Assembly (NCBI GenBank): GCA_037903355.1 | Contig: JBAJFE010000005.1 | Coordinates: forward strand, 4,526,001-4,590,000 | DNA length: 64,000 nucleotides | Direction of reading: 5' to 3' | DNA from: Trichuris trichiura | Taxonomy: Eukaryota > Nematoda > Enoplea > Trichinellida > Trichuridae | Part shown: in pieces, positions 33,401 to 45,650 of the stretch | Layout: each line of letters opens with the position of its first letter | Numbering within the stretch: the stretch's first letter is position 1 | Translations under genes and position numbers: made by a program | The notes under the pieces: generated by a model | Seen by the model: only the letters and a program-made list of their open reading frames with translations | Database searches by the model: none | What the model was told of the DNA's origin: nothing

Positions 33401-36400
33401 GTGACCGCATGCGTAATGTCGAATGATGACGCAACTGACTCTAGTCTCTTCCTTCCCTTATAGACGGAACGTCATGCTTGATTGACATTAAAAATCTCCG
33501 CTCGACGCCTCCACCATTGTCTTTGTATTTTGTGGACGCAAAAAAAGTGTTGAGCATTTTTTTGGCTGTTATTTAGATACGTTTCTTCTCATACTTAATT
33601 GGTGATGACGTCACTGAATTTCGGGAGGTACGCTGGATGGCGTGCTACAATCGAGGTTATTTTGCTCATATTTCCAATTTGGCCGACGTCCAAGAGAAAG
33701 TCCAATCGTATATAACGATAATGAGTCGTCCGGTTGCCGGGCGAAATCATACGGAACCAGTATGGACCGGCGCTTACTTTGATCAACTGGTGGCTGTTCA
33801 GCTTATTTGTAAACGATGGAATTACGATACCTTTTAGGGTCATATTCTGGTTGCCACCGTGGCATTTCCGGTGATCGCCAACGAATCATTTCGCGGCGTT
33901 GTTGGCGCCTCCGCTCTCATTACGGAACTTCAACAGATGGCTCCTTCCTATATGGTTTGACATTTTCAAGTTCGACCGCCAGTCGCGCTAATGTTTCTTC
34001 CATTGAAAGCTTGGAGCAAACGCCTACTCGTTCATTGTGGACAACAATGGTTATGTGGTTCATCATCCGCAGTTGCGCTCATTGGTACTGCAAAGTATCC
34101 GTATTTGGTTTGGCCACCTTTTATGCGTTGATATTTTTAAGCATATGGGCAAACCGAAACCTCACTACAACAGTATGGACATTATGGAGTTGGAAGTGCT
34201 TGCCGACAATGCTCTTGTCAGTATGCGCATTGTTGTTTCATTTGTTGCATGGGTTGTTTACTTTAAGGACAATGGTACTGTAGAGACTCCGGTGGACTAT
34301 GATAATCAGGTTTTCAAATCGCTTTTTTTCAAATGAGATAAAGCAACTTGCATTGTTCAGCTTCGTCGTTATCTCGCTGACGGGATCAGCAGCAAAGGAC
34401 TTCAGGCGAAAATGTCGCAGAATGTTGTCATGGCAATGGATGGTGCCGATAGTTTGGTAAGCCACGAGAGTACAGAGACAGAGAGAGCAACGAGTCTTCG
34501 TTTGGTATTGCAGCGGCGTGTTTATACACAAAAAAATGTCTATTTCCATCGTGGTATCAAGAATACATTGATGACGTAATTTCATTGGTCTCATGTATGA
34601 CGAAAGGACGTTCAACTGTTGACATTGTTTTTAGCTTGGCGCTCGCCGTTCCGGAAGAGGCGGTATATCGCATCGACACGTCGAATAGTGGTGCTTCTCC
34701 GCCCCATCAAAGAATCAATTGTAGATTCTTGCTTATCTTTTGCTATTTAAATGAATATGCCCTTTTTAGTCAATTGGTTCAGAGGGAAAAACTGGAAACT
34801 TCATCCCGATTGGTTCGTTTCCATTTTTGCCGAAATTATCAATAGTTGACCGATGTTACCATATTAAGGCACTACTGTCGGCTTAACGATTCCGATACGG
34901 GCATGACAAAGGAAGAAGCGTTTGTTATTTACATGAGGCAGTATACGTCGACCGGGAAACTTCCCAGAAATTGCAAGCTTCAAACATAGACACTGTCGCA
35001 AACATGCTGACGTCTATTCGTACTTAGGCGCTCAGTTCGAATATTTGATTCATCGACTACTACTCGATATGGAGGTGACTAGCGACATGGAGTTTTTGTG
35101 GGCCCAAAAAGGGCAGATTGATCAGAGGTACGACGATTGGCAATGTTGCTAAATTTAACAAATTTGGACGTTTGAAGCAAAGGGATACACATGGCGTTTT
35201 TGGCAACTCATTCCGGTCTTACAAGATTCCTCACAACCGGTCTGGACGATATTCTCTATCAGCCTGAAAGGGACGACGAAGCAAATAGTACCGACAGCGC
35301 GGAAATCGTAATGTCCAACAAGTAATGTAAAGATCGATGCAGCCGCGCAGTGTATAACTATCGATTTGTTTTTTAGATATTTGTACGTACCGTTTGCGAC
35401 TCGCTATCCGCGCGCGTTGGACGAAGTGTTTTACAAGCGAGCGCTTCAGTTCGTTAATGGGGAATTTGTATTTGACGTGAAAACTGACCGTAATCTTAAT
35501 GAAGTTATTAATTGAGCATTTGGTCGGATAATCACTTTTTTTGAAGAGTATCTGTATATCCGTAATGGATCGCAAAGGTATCCGTTGGCTGCTGATAGAA
35601 AAAGTTTGGTAGTGAGCGCGGCAAGAGCAGTATTTGCTCGCGATGATCGTGGTCATACGGCTCCCGCCAGCGTGGTTGGCATTGAAATGTTGTATACTTC
35701 CTTTGAAGAAATGATGTACAATGCAAGTCAGAGACTTTGCCGAGTAAGTATTTTCCCCGCTAAACGCTGTTGTGTATTATTCATTCTTTCATTCTTAGCC
35801 GCGTAGTGGCGTACGTTGTTATCTCCTTGACGAGCACGGCTATGTGGTGTATGCTTCTATTCCCGCCGGCTCGGACGAAGTAAGAGTCTTCTTTTTAAAA
35901 AGTGAGCATTTTTTTTGCAGTTGTTAACGTTGTTTTTTTAAAAATAGAGTTTCCGTTATTTGGGCGAATTTTTCGGCGCTCTTAAGGTGGAACCAACCGT
36001 TAATGGAGCCATAGAACGATTCCTGATGAGGCAAATGGTTGATAAATTTGTTTATCGAGAGTAAGATGTCGACAGTATTTTTTTCTTCTTTTTGTTTACT
36101 AATCCTTTGCTGTACTTGTTTGCTTGGACAGATTGCTTTACGTCGACTTTCAAGACTTATGCCTGAATTTAAATTTGTACAGCTCAGCCGAACGCCTATT
36201 GACGGTAGACGAACTTTTCTTGGCTGTCAGTTTTACAGCGTTTGTATTGTTTTAGCCATTTTTGCTTGTCGCCAAACTGCTCTTATGGATAGCGCGAAGT
36301 TTCATACAGTAAGCGTTTTGCTTTATATTTTGTTTTCTTAAAACTTCATACTCAGTTGACTTTATGTAAATTAATGTTTTACCATAACAAATTGGTTACA

Positions 36401-38578
36401 GTCTTCCCACGAAACGAAAGATCATATTTTGAACTTTCAAATTCATTAAACGTTTTCAAGGACATTGTAATAATAAAGTTTAGCTAAGTTCAACTGAGTA
36501 ACTCTTAACGTCGCGTGGAGCTTTACGCGGCTAAATCTGTGTAAACCAATGCTTTACTATAGTACTCTGGCTTCAGCTTTCCTCCGAAAAGAATGATCTT
36601 ACCGTAAACATTTAAAGTCACTAAATGTGCTCAAGTGCTTTACGTCAAGCGTTAGCAAACTGAATTTATGCAAATTACTTTTTTGCCTCTGCGCTTTGGC
36701 TTCAGTCTTCGTTAGACATGAGTGATCATATGCTTTTAACATTTGAGTTGATTTTTATGTCAAGCGTCAGTAAGCTAAGTTTATGCAAATTACTGTTTTC
36801 CTGTAGTGCTTTGGCTTCAGCATTCCTCCGAAAGAAATGATCTTACTTTAAACATTTGAACTCATAAACTGTGCTGAAATATCTTATGTCAAACGTCAGT
36901 AAGCTAAAGATATGTAAATTAGTTTTTTGCCTCAGCGCTTTGGCTTCAGTTTTCCTCAGAAAAAAATGATCGTAATTTAAAAATTTGAATTTATTGCGTC
37001 CAAGTGCTTTATGTCGAGCGCTAGCAAACTGAATTTATGCAAATTAATTTTTTTTCTTTTTCTTCATAACGGGTTTATTTGTTTCCAAAGTTTTTCACGG
37101 ATTTGTACCCGTTTTTTGTTAAACGTTTATTGCAAAAACGTTTTTGCAATAAACGTTTAACAAATAACGGGTACAATTTCGCGAAAAAACTTTGGAAACA
37201 AATTAATTTTTTAGCCTCAGTGCCTTAGCTTCTCTTTAACTTAGAATTGAGCGATCGAGGTTTAAACAATTGATTTCATTCTTACGTCAGGTGTCAGTAA
37301 GGTTAGTTTATGCAAATTAATGTTTAACTATAACGCTTTGGCTTGCTTCAGCTTTCCTCCAAAAGAAATGGTCGTACTTTAAATATTTGAATTCATGAAG
37401 TGTGATCAAGTTCCATACGCCAAAGATCTGTAAGCTAAATTTATGTAAATTAATTTTTTTGCCTTAGCGCTTTGGCTTCAGCTTTCCTTAGAAATGAATG
37501 ATCTTACTTTAAACGTTTGAGTTCATTAGATGTTTTTTGGTACGTAAAGTCAATCGTTCTTTTTTGTGCTCACGCTAAATTCATCAACGCTTACTCGGAC
37601 TGATATATTCTTTATGAATTTGTTTCCACTTTTTCTCGCTACGTGCCATTGCCTATGAATTGTTAATGACCCACAATTTTTGGCCGATTCCGCGCAAGTT
37701 TTACGGTCTTACGTTTTCTCAGACATAAGCAAATCTTTTTGCACTACCGTAGAAACATCCCCATTATAAGTTCACATTTCGCCAATGCCTATTTGAAATA
37801 ACCGCAACTTTTCTACACAAAAAAAGTGGTCAGCTCTGTTAGATAAAGCAAAGCTGGCTTCAGTTGATCTCGCAGCTTCGTTGAACTTTGTTTAAGCTTA
37901 ATAACGGTTGTTTCAGCTTTGTCGTCGAGCTGAAGCCATGGGTTGCTTTGTTGGCCATGTTCCGATCCGTATCGCGTATGCAAATTCTATATTCAAAAGT
38001 GGACAAATTTATCCAGTCAATTTTTGCAGCCTATACGCCAACCTTTCGAGACATTCAAGAGGGTCTTCCTTGCGACAAGGCTTCGTCTTTCTACCTGTTG
38101 AACAATGACTTTCGCGGACCGCTTATGTTGGCTCAAGGAAAGCAAATGTGTTCCTCTTCTATTAGTGGCGACAGCTTTGCTCAAGTCATCTATTGCAATC
38201 TGTTAGTGACGCGTTGCCCCGTTGTATTGTTATGCAAATCTTAGCTTGCAGCCATGCTTACGTGACTCGTATCCAACGAACCAACATGGTGCTGCTTGTT
38301 TACAGCAGCGATGGAAATCAGTGCGACGACGAACTTTGCAAGCAGTACTTCTCTGCCCATTCGGTTCCATGGGGTTTCCATCTTGTCTACAACGCGTCGG
38401 ATAAAGTTATCCATCCATCGAATTGTATGTTAACTTCCAGATATCGCCGATCACCCAGCGTCTGCTACACCGTCGAAGATGACGTACAAAATGAAAGGTA
38501 CGAACAACTGACCTTTTCTATGTTTTAACTGTTTTTAGGATCCATTGGCTCCTTGCTCAGCTTGTTCCCGACATGTAA
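30436..38578 (+). CDS. Voltage-gated calcium channel alpha2/delta subunit
   Basis: The probable start at 30436 gives a signal peptide ([17 protein letters not shown]); the first two exons are the least certain. The N-terminal VWA_N region ([40 protein letters not shown]) leads to a VWA domain. Its MIDAS motif DVSGSM lies at 31608-31625, with [11 protein letters not shown] and HYNKDKS further on (33195-33270). Cache-like segments follow: [26 protein letters not shown] and [16 protein letters not shown]. The delta-like end has [28 protein letters not shown] and [12 protein letters not shown] with a stop at 38576. The protein sits extracellularly with Cav channels and sets their surface level; the intact MIDAS suggests function. 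Introns of ~1.27 kb (31789-33063) and ~1.5 kb are long for this genome. No hydrophobic GPI or membrane tail is visible at the end found here. Not all internal exon joins were resolved. Confidence 0.85.
36390..37540. repeat. Degenerate tandem array of ~117-132 bp units in an alpha2/delta intron
   Basis: The landmark GCTTTGGCTTCAG with TCCTCCGAAAGAAATGATC after it and TTTATGCAAATTA before it recurs near 36562, 36691, 36808, 36938, 37219, 37335 and 37467. Spacing is 116-132 bp except for one 281-bp interval that contains an insertion. Units also share TTATGTCAAGCGTCAGTAAGC. The array is more diverged than the one in the M3-like gene. Confidence 0.85.
37057..37200. mobile_element. Small palindromic (foldback, MITE-like) insertion in the tandem array
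   Basis: About 62 bp on each side of 37139/37140 are inverted copies of each other. The core around GCAAAAACGTTTTTGC is perfect and the outer arms both carry TTTGTTTCCAAAGT and TTGTACCCGTT. The flanks repeat CAAATTAATTTTTT (near 37041 and 37199), which fits a target-site duplication. The enclosing repeat interval is longer by about 150 bp, as expected if this is an insertion. No coding capacity. Confidence 0.7.
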
Positions 38579-38790
38579 ACACCCTCTTATTGGTAATCTC
38601 TTTCATGTTCGCCTTGTGTGCGTTTAAGTAGTTGAACAAAAAGGTGTATGCTTGCGATAGTGGGATGCGCGAAACATTAAAGTCATTCTTAAAGTCACAA
38701 AATGTTTAGCAGTTTAAACATGCACCACTCGTGCGACTGTATCGGCTGTTGGTCCTTCATTCATTCGGCCTTCATGTTTGAAGTGCAGTC

Positions 38791-40977
38791 ATGTCTGCTG
38801 GTTCACCATCCAAAAGTCAGCAGGCATCGGAAGAAGCTTCAACGGCCGGTGGTCGTGATGTTGCCTCGGTAGGCGCAGTGCTGAGGCATGTTATGCCTGT
38901 TGGAATGCTCAATGCGCATTATGCATTGGCAATTAATGAGCTCGAAAGCATGGTTCACTGCGCCCAACTCAACCAGGAGCGCCTAAAATGTTTTCTCGAG
39001 ACTTTGTACACCAATGGCGATGAAGTAACGGTTGGTTGCGCTGTCGACGTGCCAGCCAATGACTCTCGCGGTTACGAGTCTCTAGCAAATATGAGGGAAG
39101 ATCTCAAACGGGTACTGATTGCGGTTGGTGTTAAACCAGCGCCACCACCGGCTGTCCCAATAAACTTGTCTCGTTCGAATCAAATATCTCCCGAAGATTA
39201 CGAAGAAGAATATCTGCGCATGTTGTTCACTCAACTCATTGACGAATTAGTCATTGAAAGTTCTAACATGAGAAACAATGACGATGGTTTCTCTTCCGAT
39301 TTGATTACTCGAGAAAAGGCCGTCATCAATTTGACTACAGGTTCGGCGGATAAGGACGTTGAAGACGATAAAGAATTTGAATGTCAGTTGAAAAATACAA
39401 ATAATACATTAAAGGAATTAGTGAGCACATGCAACAAGGTATTGCAGTTACCAAGCGCTGCTTCGCTACCCGACCCTGACCCTGAGCTTGGTACGAATTA
39501 TCTATGCGGATGGCCGCTTGATCTTACTCACATCAAATTGAAGAATGACATTACTCTTGACGATTACTTACTTGGTATGCATGGTTGCGTCGTATCAGCT
39601 CAGATGACGGACGTTGAATTGGAGGACTTGATGAAAGTAGCGAAAACGTCTCTGGAAAAAGCGGATATTATGGACAAGCAGCTGCTTGACTTTAAGGAGA
39701 TTGTCAAGGTGGCCACCGACGAGTTTCGAGAACTGTTGGCCAATTACGGGAATAGCGCTGCTATACCAACCAAAGATAAACTTCCCCAAGATGTCGTAAC
39801 TCAATTTGACCAACTTACCGCGCCGGTCATTGAAGCTACGGTCAAGCTGGCCAACGAGCTTCACAGGGACAACACGTTCATCAAGAACTGCGACGTTGAG
39901 GCTAAAAGCACCGACGAGTACTTGGAGATCATTCGAGAAGAGGGCAACCTAAGGCTCAACGATGCCATGGAAGAGGCGGCTGCCGTCCAAGAGCGCCATG
40001 CGATGCTAGAAAAAGCCATTGACGATAAGAGGGCAGATATTATGCGTTTGCAGGAAGTCGAGAAGAAATTGCAGGATACCATTCGCGAAGGATTGGTATC
40101 GACCAAGATTCCAGCGGAACAACGAGCCAACATACCAGTGGAAACGAAGCAGATGAATTTGCAGCGAAAGATTGAGGAAGTGAGGCAGGAAAAAATGAAC
40201 ATTACGGACGGTAAAAAAGCGTTGGACGAACGCATTAAAAAGCTGAACGAAGAGCTGGCCGAGGTGGATCGTGAGAGCGAGCAAAAAATTGCCGAGCTGA
40301 ATAGGGAGGCGGAAAAGGCTCAGTTGGCTTTGGAAATGATCACGAAGCAACTGGAGAGCGTACAAATGGTCAACGAGGAGATGTGCAAGCAGCTGGAGAA
40401 GCTTGACCAAGAAAGGGTCTTAAGAGAAACAACTCTTCGACAATGCCAGGTACGAAACGACTTGGAGGCGCGACTGGCGGAGAAACGACTGTTGGAAGCA
40501 ACGGATAAGCACAAAACACTGATGGATAAGAAGGCTTACTTGGAAAAGGAACTCGCCAACGTCCAAGAGCAGATTAAATTGTTGGAAGCCGAAAAGGAGA
40601 AGGAAGCAGCGACCGAGAAAGAATTGGATAAGCAGTTAGCTAACCTTCAAGAAGAATTGAGTCGGTCCAGAAGCGAAAATCGCTTAGCTGTTGATTTGAC
40701 TTGCAGCTTGGCAGGTGTCCAAATCAGCGATCGCTCTACCAAAGCCATTGAAGAGATTGTGAAGACTTGCAATAGCAAAGACGATGCGGCTATCCGGCTC
40801 GGCCTTGAGATCAGTCGCTATAGCAGGCAAAATGAATTTTACGCGGCTGAAGTGGAACGCAACAAGCAAATTATTGCAAACCTGAATGCAAGAGCTCAAC
40901 AGCTAGAAGCTCGTTACGCGACTTTGTGCGAAGCTAAGCGTCGTAGTCGCAAACCAGACAGTCAGAAACGAATGTAA
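38791..40977 (+). CDS. Intronless 728-residue coiled-coil protein of unknown function
   Basis: A single open frame of 728 residues with an ATG at 38791. The first ~280 residues are mixed helical with a Pro-rich patch (KPAPPPAVPINLSR) and a PDPDPELG turn. From about residue 290 to the end the sequence is rich in Glu, Lys, Leu and Gln with heptad character, for example LQRKIEEVRQEKMN and KLNEELAEVDRESEQ. The end is basic (AKRRSRKPDSQKRM). No signal peptide or membrane segment. Long coiled coils of this kind occur in kinetochore, ciliary and cytoskeletal proteins, but I do not recognise the family. It is unusual here in having no introns, which would fit an old retrocopy or a germline-type gene. 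The Gypsy element begins 568 bp after its stop. Confidence 0.85.
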   Translation: MSAGSPSKSQQASEEASTAGGRDVASVGAVLRHVMPVGMLNAHYALAINELESMVHCAQLNQERLKCFLETLYTNGDEVTVGCAVDVPANDSRGYESLANMREDLKRVLIAVGVKPAPPPAVPINLSRSNQISPEDYEEEYLRMLFTQLIDELVIESSNMRNNDDGFSSDLITREKAVINLTTGSADKDVEDDKEFECQLKNTNNTLKELVSTCNKVLQLPSAASLPDPDPELGTNYLCGWPLDLTHIKLKNDITLDDYLLGMHGCVVSAQMTDVELEDLMKVAKTSLEKADIMDKQLLDFKEIVKVATDEFRELLANYGNSAAIPTKDKLPQDVVTQFDQLTAPVIEATVKLANELHRDNTFIKNCDVEAKSTDEYLEIIREEGNLRLNDAMEEAAAVQERHAMLEKAIDDKRADIMRLQEVEKKLQDTIREGLVSTKIPAEQRANIPVETKQMNLQRKIEEVRQEKMNITDGKKALDERIKKLNEELAEVDRESEQKIAELNREAEKAQLALEMITKQLESVQMVNEEMCKQLEKLDQERVLRETTLRQCQVRNDLEARLAEKRLLEATDKHKTLMDKKAYLEKELANVQEQIKLLEAEKEKEAATEKELDKQLANLQEELSRSRSENRLAVDLTCSLAGVQISDRSTKAIEEIVKTCNSKDDAAIRLGLEISRYSRQNEFYAAEVERNKQIIANLNARAQQLEARYATLCEAKRRSRKPDSQKRM

Positions 40978-41545
40978 AACTTACTCTCTTTCCCTTATCA
41001 ATGCTCGCTCTGTTCACATTAGTACGTAATTCGTAAAACACGGCGGCTGCGCGGCTAATTCGTAATTTCTTACAGTACATTTTGAATGTTTAAATTTGAC
41101 AGTAACCCATGAACCTGCATACATATGCGAAATAGTTTATTTGTGCTTACTTGAATATTTTTTTAGCTCAGTTGTGGCGCAGCGCTACGGTATTATTGCC
41201 TATTAACTTTGCCCAGTTTATGGACAATAAAAGCTTCTGCAACTTCCAAATGCAGAGTTAACTTTACGTTGCGACTTTGAATTCCCATTCTGTGCAAGTG
41301 AAAAACCGTAATATACCGAAGCAGCGCCGCGGGTAGACGTCAGTGAAAATCCCTCATCTCGTTACAAGACATACTGTCTGTAAGAGTTTGTAAATATGAT
41401 AATTTTGGAGCAAAGAATGTATGGATATGGTTTAGAAAAATTTGCTTTTAAAACTTTGTTTTTTCTCTTAACTATTTCCCAAAAAGTTCAATTACAGGCC
41501 AAAATACGCAGCGAAGTTGAACTGATGCATTTTTACCTAATTATC
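40978..41545. other. Spacer between the coiled-coil gene and the Gypsy element
   Basis: AT-rich, with a GACAGTAA...GAACCTG pair near 41096-41117. No gene supported. Confidence 0.45.
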
Positions 41546-41687
41546 TGTTATGTATTGGACGAATGATAAGTATTGTTGCTTGTACTTGAGAATGTTATTT
41601 AGTTACGGTTAGCCAACTTGCCGTTTCCTTGTGTGTGCTTGAACGATTAAAGAGAGGTAGTAGCCTGTACGTGTCGAGTATTCAACA
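41546..41687 (+). repeat. 5' LTR of the Gypsy element
   Basis: A 142-bp LTR identical to the 3' copy. It begins TG and ends CA. The polymerase II start and polyadenylation sites should lie inside, but no clear TATA box is visible. Confidence 0.96.
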
Positions 41688-41688
41688 G

Positions 41689-41699
41689 TGGCGACGAGG
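41689..41699 (+). promoter_or_regulatory. Primer-binding site of the Gypsy element
   Basis: TGGCGACGAGG begins one base after the 5' LTR. It is complementary to the 3' end of tRNA-Ser(GCT) including the added CCA, so that tRNA is the likely minus-strand primer. Confidence 0.8.
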
Positions 41700-41821
41700 G
41701 GAGTCGACTTGTCCGTCATTAGATTGGTCATTGCCGTCTGCGATCGCTTGGACGAGAGCCGCAGTCGCATTGATTTAAGTAGGTCACTCTGCGTTGTCGT
41801 ACCGGCTAGCCCACACTTAAT

Positions 41822-44800
41822 ATGGCTAAAGTCGGCCCGATTGAAGAGTTTGACGTCTCAAATCCAGCTGGCTGGTTGGAGTATGCAGAACGACTACAGT
41901 TTTATTTCGAAGCAAATGGCATCAGCGGTACTTCCAAGAGGTTGGCTGTGCTCTGTAGTGTCTGCGGCCCGAAGACTTATAGTATTATTCGCTCGCTGAC
42001 ATTTCCGGACTCGCCCGCTTCAAAATCTTTTGAACAAGTTCTTAAATTGCTGAATGACCATTTCTTGCCGAAATCATCGGAAATTTATCATCGTTTTGTG
42101 TACCAACGCAGGCTTCAACGCCCGGAAGAGACAGTTTCATCGTACGTAGCGGAGCTTCGGCGTCTGGCGCAGTACTGCAACTTTGGCGACACTTTAGATT
42201 CCAGGTTGCGCGATCAGTTAGTCTGCGGACTGCGTGATCAAAAGTTGCAACGACAGCTGCTATGCGTATCTGAGTTAACGTTCAACAGTGCGTTAAATCT
42301 GGCCCTTACGGCTGAGGTATCTAACTCCGAAGTGGCCAAAATGCATTTACCCCATCAGGCAGAGTCGCAGGACGTTCAACTTATTCGCCGCGACAACCAT
42401 CCTCAGGAACGCATCCAACGAACCGTTCGCGAACAAGTGATTCCGGCGACCCCCAGGAAGACACCCTGCTACAGGTGCGGTGGGCCACATAGTCCAGCTT
42501 CTTGTCGCTTTAAGAGCGCAACGTGCAACTTCTGCAAACGAGTCGGACACATTGAACGCGTCTGTCGTTCAAAAGTGAGTTCTTCAACAGCGAAACAAAA
42601 GCAAGCTGCCAAGCGTCCCTCCTCTGCAAACTTGGTAGGTCAGAGCTTAGGCACGCCCTCCGTCAACGCTACACGCTGTCAGACAGATTCATTGAATTTT
42701 GCCCCCTTTGCTACGACTGTCCACCTGAATGGCATGGCAGTCAAGATGGAGGTAGACTCCGGCGCTGCATTTACTTTAATTTCGGAAGCAACCTTCCGTC
42801 AGCTTTCTTCCAACACGCACTTGGATCTAGTTCCGTTCGCGCCCGTCTTGAAAGACTTTCAAGGTCAAACAGTGTCAATTGTCGGAGCGTCGAATGTCAC
42901 AGTAGAATACGGAACATTCAACGGTACACTACCAGTAGTGATAGTAAAAGGGAATCGTTCTAATCTGCTTGGAAGGAACTGGTTCGGCGACTTGAACATT
43001 CAGTTATCAGGAGTGCATCAGGTGAACAGCCCGATCATAGGCAAATTGCTAGAAGAATACGTCGAGCTGTTTTCCGACAGTATCGGCACTGTCACGGGTC
43101 CGCCAGTTACTTTATACACGGATGAGTCAGTGACTCCGATTCAAATGAGCGCACGCCGTGTTCCCTTTGCGCTTAAGCAGCGAATTGAAGAGGAACTTAA
43201 TCGTTTGGTAGCACAGGGCATACTGGAGCCTGTTCAGCACACAACATGGGCCACGCCCATCGTCCCCGTCATTAAGAGTAACGGTGACATTAGGATCTGT
43301 GGTGACTACAAGTGCACCGTCAATAAGGCCTTACGGAAAGATCCTTACAAGGTACCGTCCGTACACGAACTGCTCACTACCTTAAAAAAGGGGAAGTTAT
43401 TCGCCAAACTCGATCTGGCACACGCGTACCAACAGTTAGTCGTCGACGAATCGTCTGCTGAATTGCAAACGATAATAACGCACAAAGGAGCTTTCAAACC
43501 GAAACGTCTCCAGTACGGGATTGCTTCGGCTCCTGGAATATTTCAGCGTTTTATGGACACACTTCTTGTGAACTTAGACAATGTAGTGCCGTATTTTGAT
43601 GACGTCCTCGTGATAGCGTGCTCAGAAATGGACTTAGCCAATACCTTGAGGAAGGTTTTCGAGCGACTGTTTCAGGCAGGAATTCGCCTGAAGCGCGAGA
43701 AATGTGTTTTCGGATTGCAAAGCATTAATTTTCTTGGCTACCGCATCGACAGCAACGGGATCCACCCCGCGGAAGAAAAGGTTGCGGCCATCCATAATTT
43801 CCCTCCGCCGAAGAACAAGCAGCAGCTGCAAGCTTTCTTGGGATTGTTAAATTTTTATCATAATTTCCTTCCAAACAAAGCGGAAATTGCCGAGCCGTTA
43901 CATCGGCTTTTGGATAAAAATTCGAGATGGTCATGGAGTCATACGCACGCTAAGGCTTTCAACAGGCTCAAACGGCTTGTGTCGTCCAATTTAGTGTTGG
44001 CACAGTACGATGATTCTTTACCATTGACTCTGACGTGTGATGCTTCGCCATATGGCGTAGGCTGTGTTTTGGCTCATATCATGCCCGATGGTACGGAGAG
44101 CCCTATTGCTTTTCACTCGAGAACTCTGTCGACTGCCGAAAGGAAATATGCCCAAATCGACAGAGAAGCTCTCGCGATTGTTGTTGGAATTAAGAAGTTT
44201 CACCAGTACATTTTCGGTCGTCATGTACAAATTCAGACAGATCACAAGCCTTTGCTAGGAATGCTAGCCAGAGCAATTCAAACTCCAGTGAGTATGTCGC
44301 CTCGCATGATGCGTTGGAGTATTTTGCTAAGTGCATATGATTATGATTTGCTGTACCGACCTGGGAAGCAAATTAGCAATGCAGATGCATTGAGCCGTCT
44401 GCCATCATCTGCAGAAGGTGGTGGAGATGTAGAACCGTTGGAAATCCTCATGCTGGAATCACCGCAAAGCCCTCAAATCTCAGCAGAGGTTATTGCCAGG
44501 GAAACGTCTCGAGACCCTGTTTTGGACCGTGTGCGTGACTGGACCCGCCACGGCTGGCCACGGAATCCTGTCTCAGAAGCTTTCAAACCATTTGTTGCTC
44601 ATCAGAATGAACTATCAGTTCACAAGGACTGCGTAATACGAGGTTCTCGCGTTGTGGTGCCCCAATCGTTGAGAACAACCGTACTGCAGCTTCTCCATGC
44701 TGGCCACCCAGGAATTGTACGAATGAAGAGCATAGCGCGTAGTTATGTTTGGTGGCCACGAGTGGATAAAGATATTGAGAAAGCCGTCCAAACATGTTTG

Positions 44801-45587
44801 CCTTGCCAGCAAAATCGTCATGACCCCCCGAAAGAGAACTTGAATCGCTGGCCGGAAGCAGAGGCTCCATGGTCGAGAATTCACGTTGACTTTTTCGGAC
44901 CGTTTCAAGGGAAGATGTTCTTCATCGTTGTTGACGCTTTCTCAAAATGGGTAGAGGTGAAGATTGTGCCGACCGTTTCGTCCAAGGCTGCCATCTCATC
45001 GTTGAGGAATTTATTCGCAACGCATGGCTTACCAGATTGTCTAGTGAGTGATAATGGAACTGCGTTTACTTCTGTGGAATTCGCAGAGTTCTTGAAATCA
45101 AACAGCATCAGGCACCTGACCACCGCGCCATTTTCACCCTGCCTCAAACGGACAGGCTGAACGTCTAGTCCAGAGCACTAAAGAAGCGCTGAGGAAAGAA
45201 CATTCAGGGGATTGGAATGTTCGATTGGCTCGTCTGCTGCTCGCACAGCATACGACCCCATGCACCGCCACCGGTAAAAGTCCGGCAGAATTGCTGTGTA
45301 ATCGTCGTCTCTCTACACTTCTGGACAAACTGCGTCCTAAGAAGCGGCATCAGGACGATGTGTCTCCGGAGCACAAGAAAGGCAGAACCTTCTTGGTTAA
45401 CGCCCTTGTCTTTGCACGATGCTTTAAACAGTCGAAAAAATGGATTCCTGCAGTTGTAGTTAGTCGTTTGGGTGAACGTTTGTATACGGTACGCACGAGC
45501 CAAGGTGAACTGTGGAAGCGTCACGTAGACCAACTGCGTCATCGAGAAACGAACGACGTTGTTCTACCAACGAGTGACGTTCCTTAG
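41822..45587 (+). pseudogene. Gypsy gag-pol polyprotein, interrupted by one frameshift in integrase
   Basis: One frame runs from 41822 to 45160 (1112 residues). Gag has a capsid-like N-terminal part and two CCHC zinc knuckles near residues 218-250. The protease active site VDSGAAF lies near residue 310. The reverse transcriptase has the YFDDV catalytic motif. RNase H (DASPYGVGC) and the integrase HHCC zinc domain (HAGHPGIV ... CLPCQQNRH) follow, then the first two integrase acidic residues in HVDFFGPF and VSDNGTAF. Near 45131-45134, in a run of four T, the frame is lost and stops at 45160. The rest of integrase, including its third catalytic acid and C-terminal part, continues in another frame to 45587. 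This copy probably cannot make full integrase unless ribosomes slip or the base is a sequencing error. No separate gag stop or programmed shift is seen. Confidence 0.93.
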
Positions 45588-45650
45588 GCGTTTTATCATT
45601 GCGTCATTTAGCCTTTCAGATAACGACCCTGATTCGGAAAGGGGGAGGAC

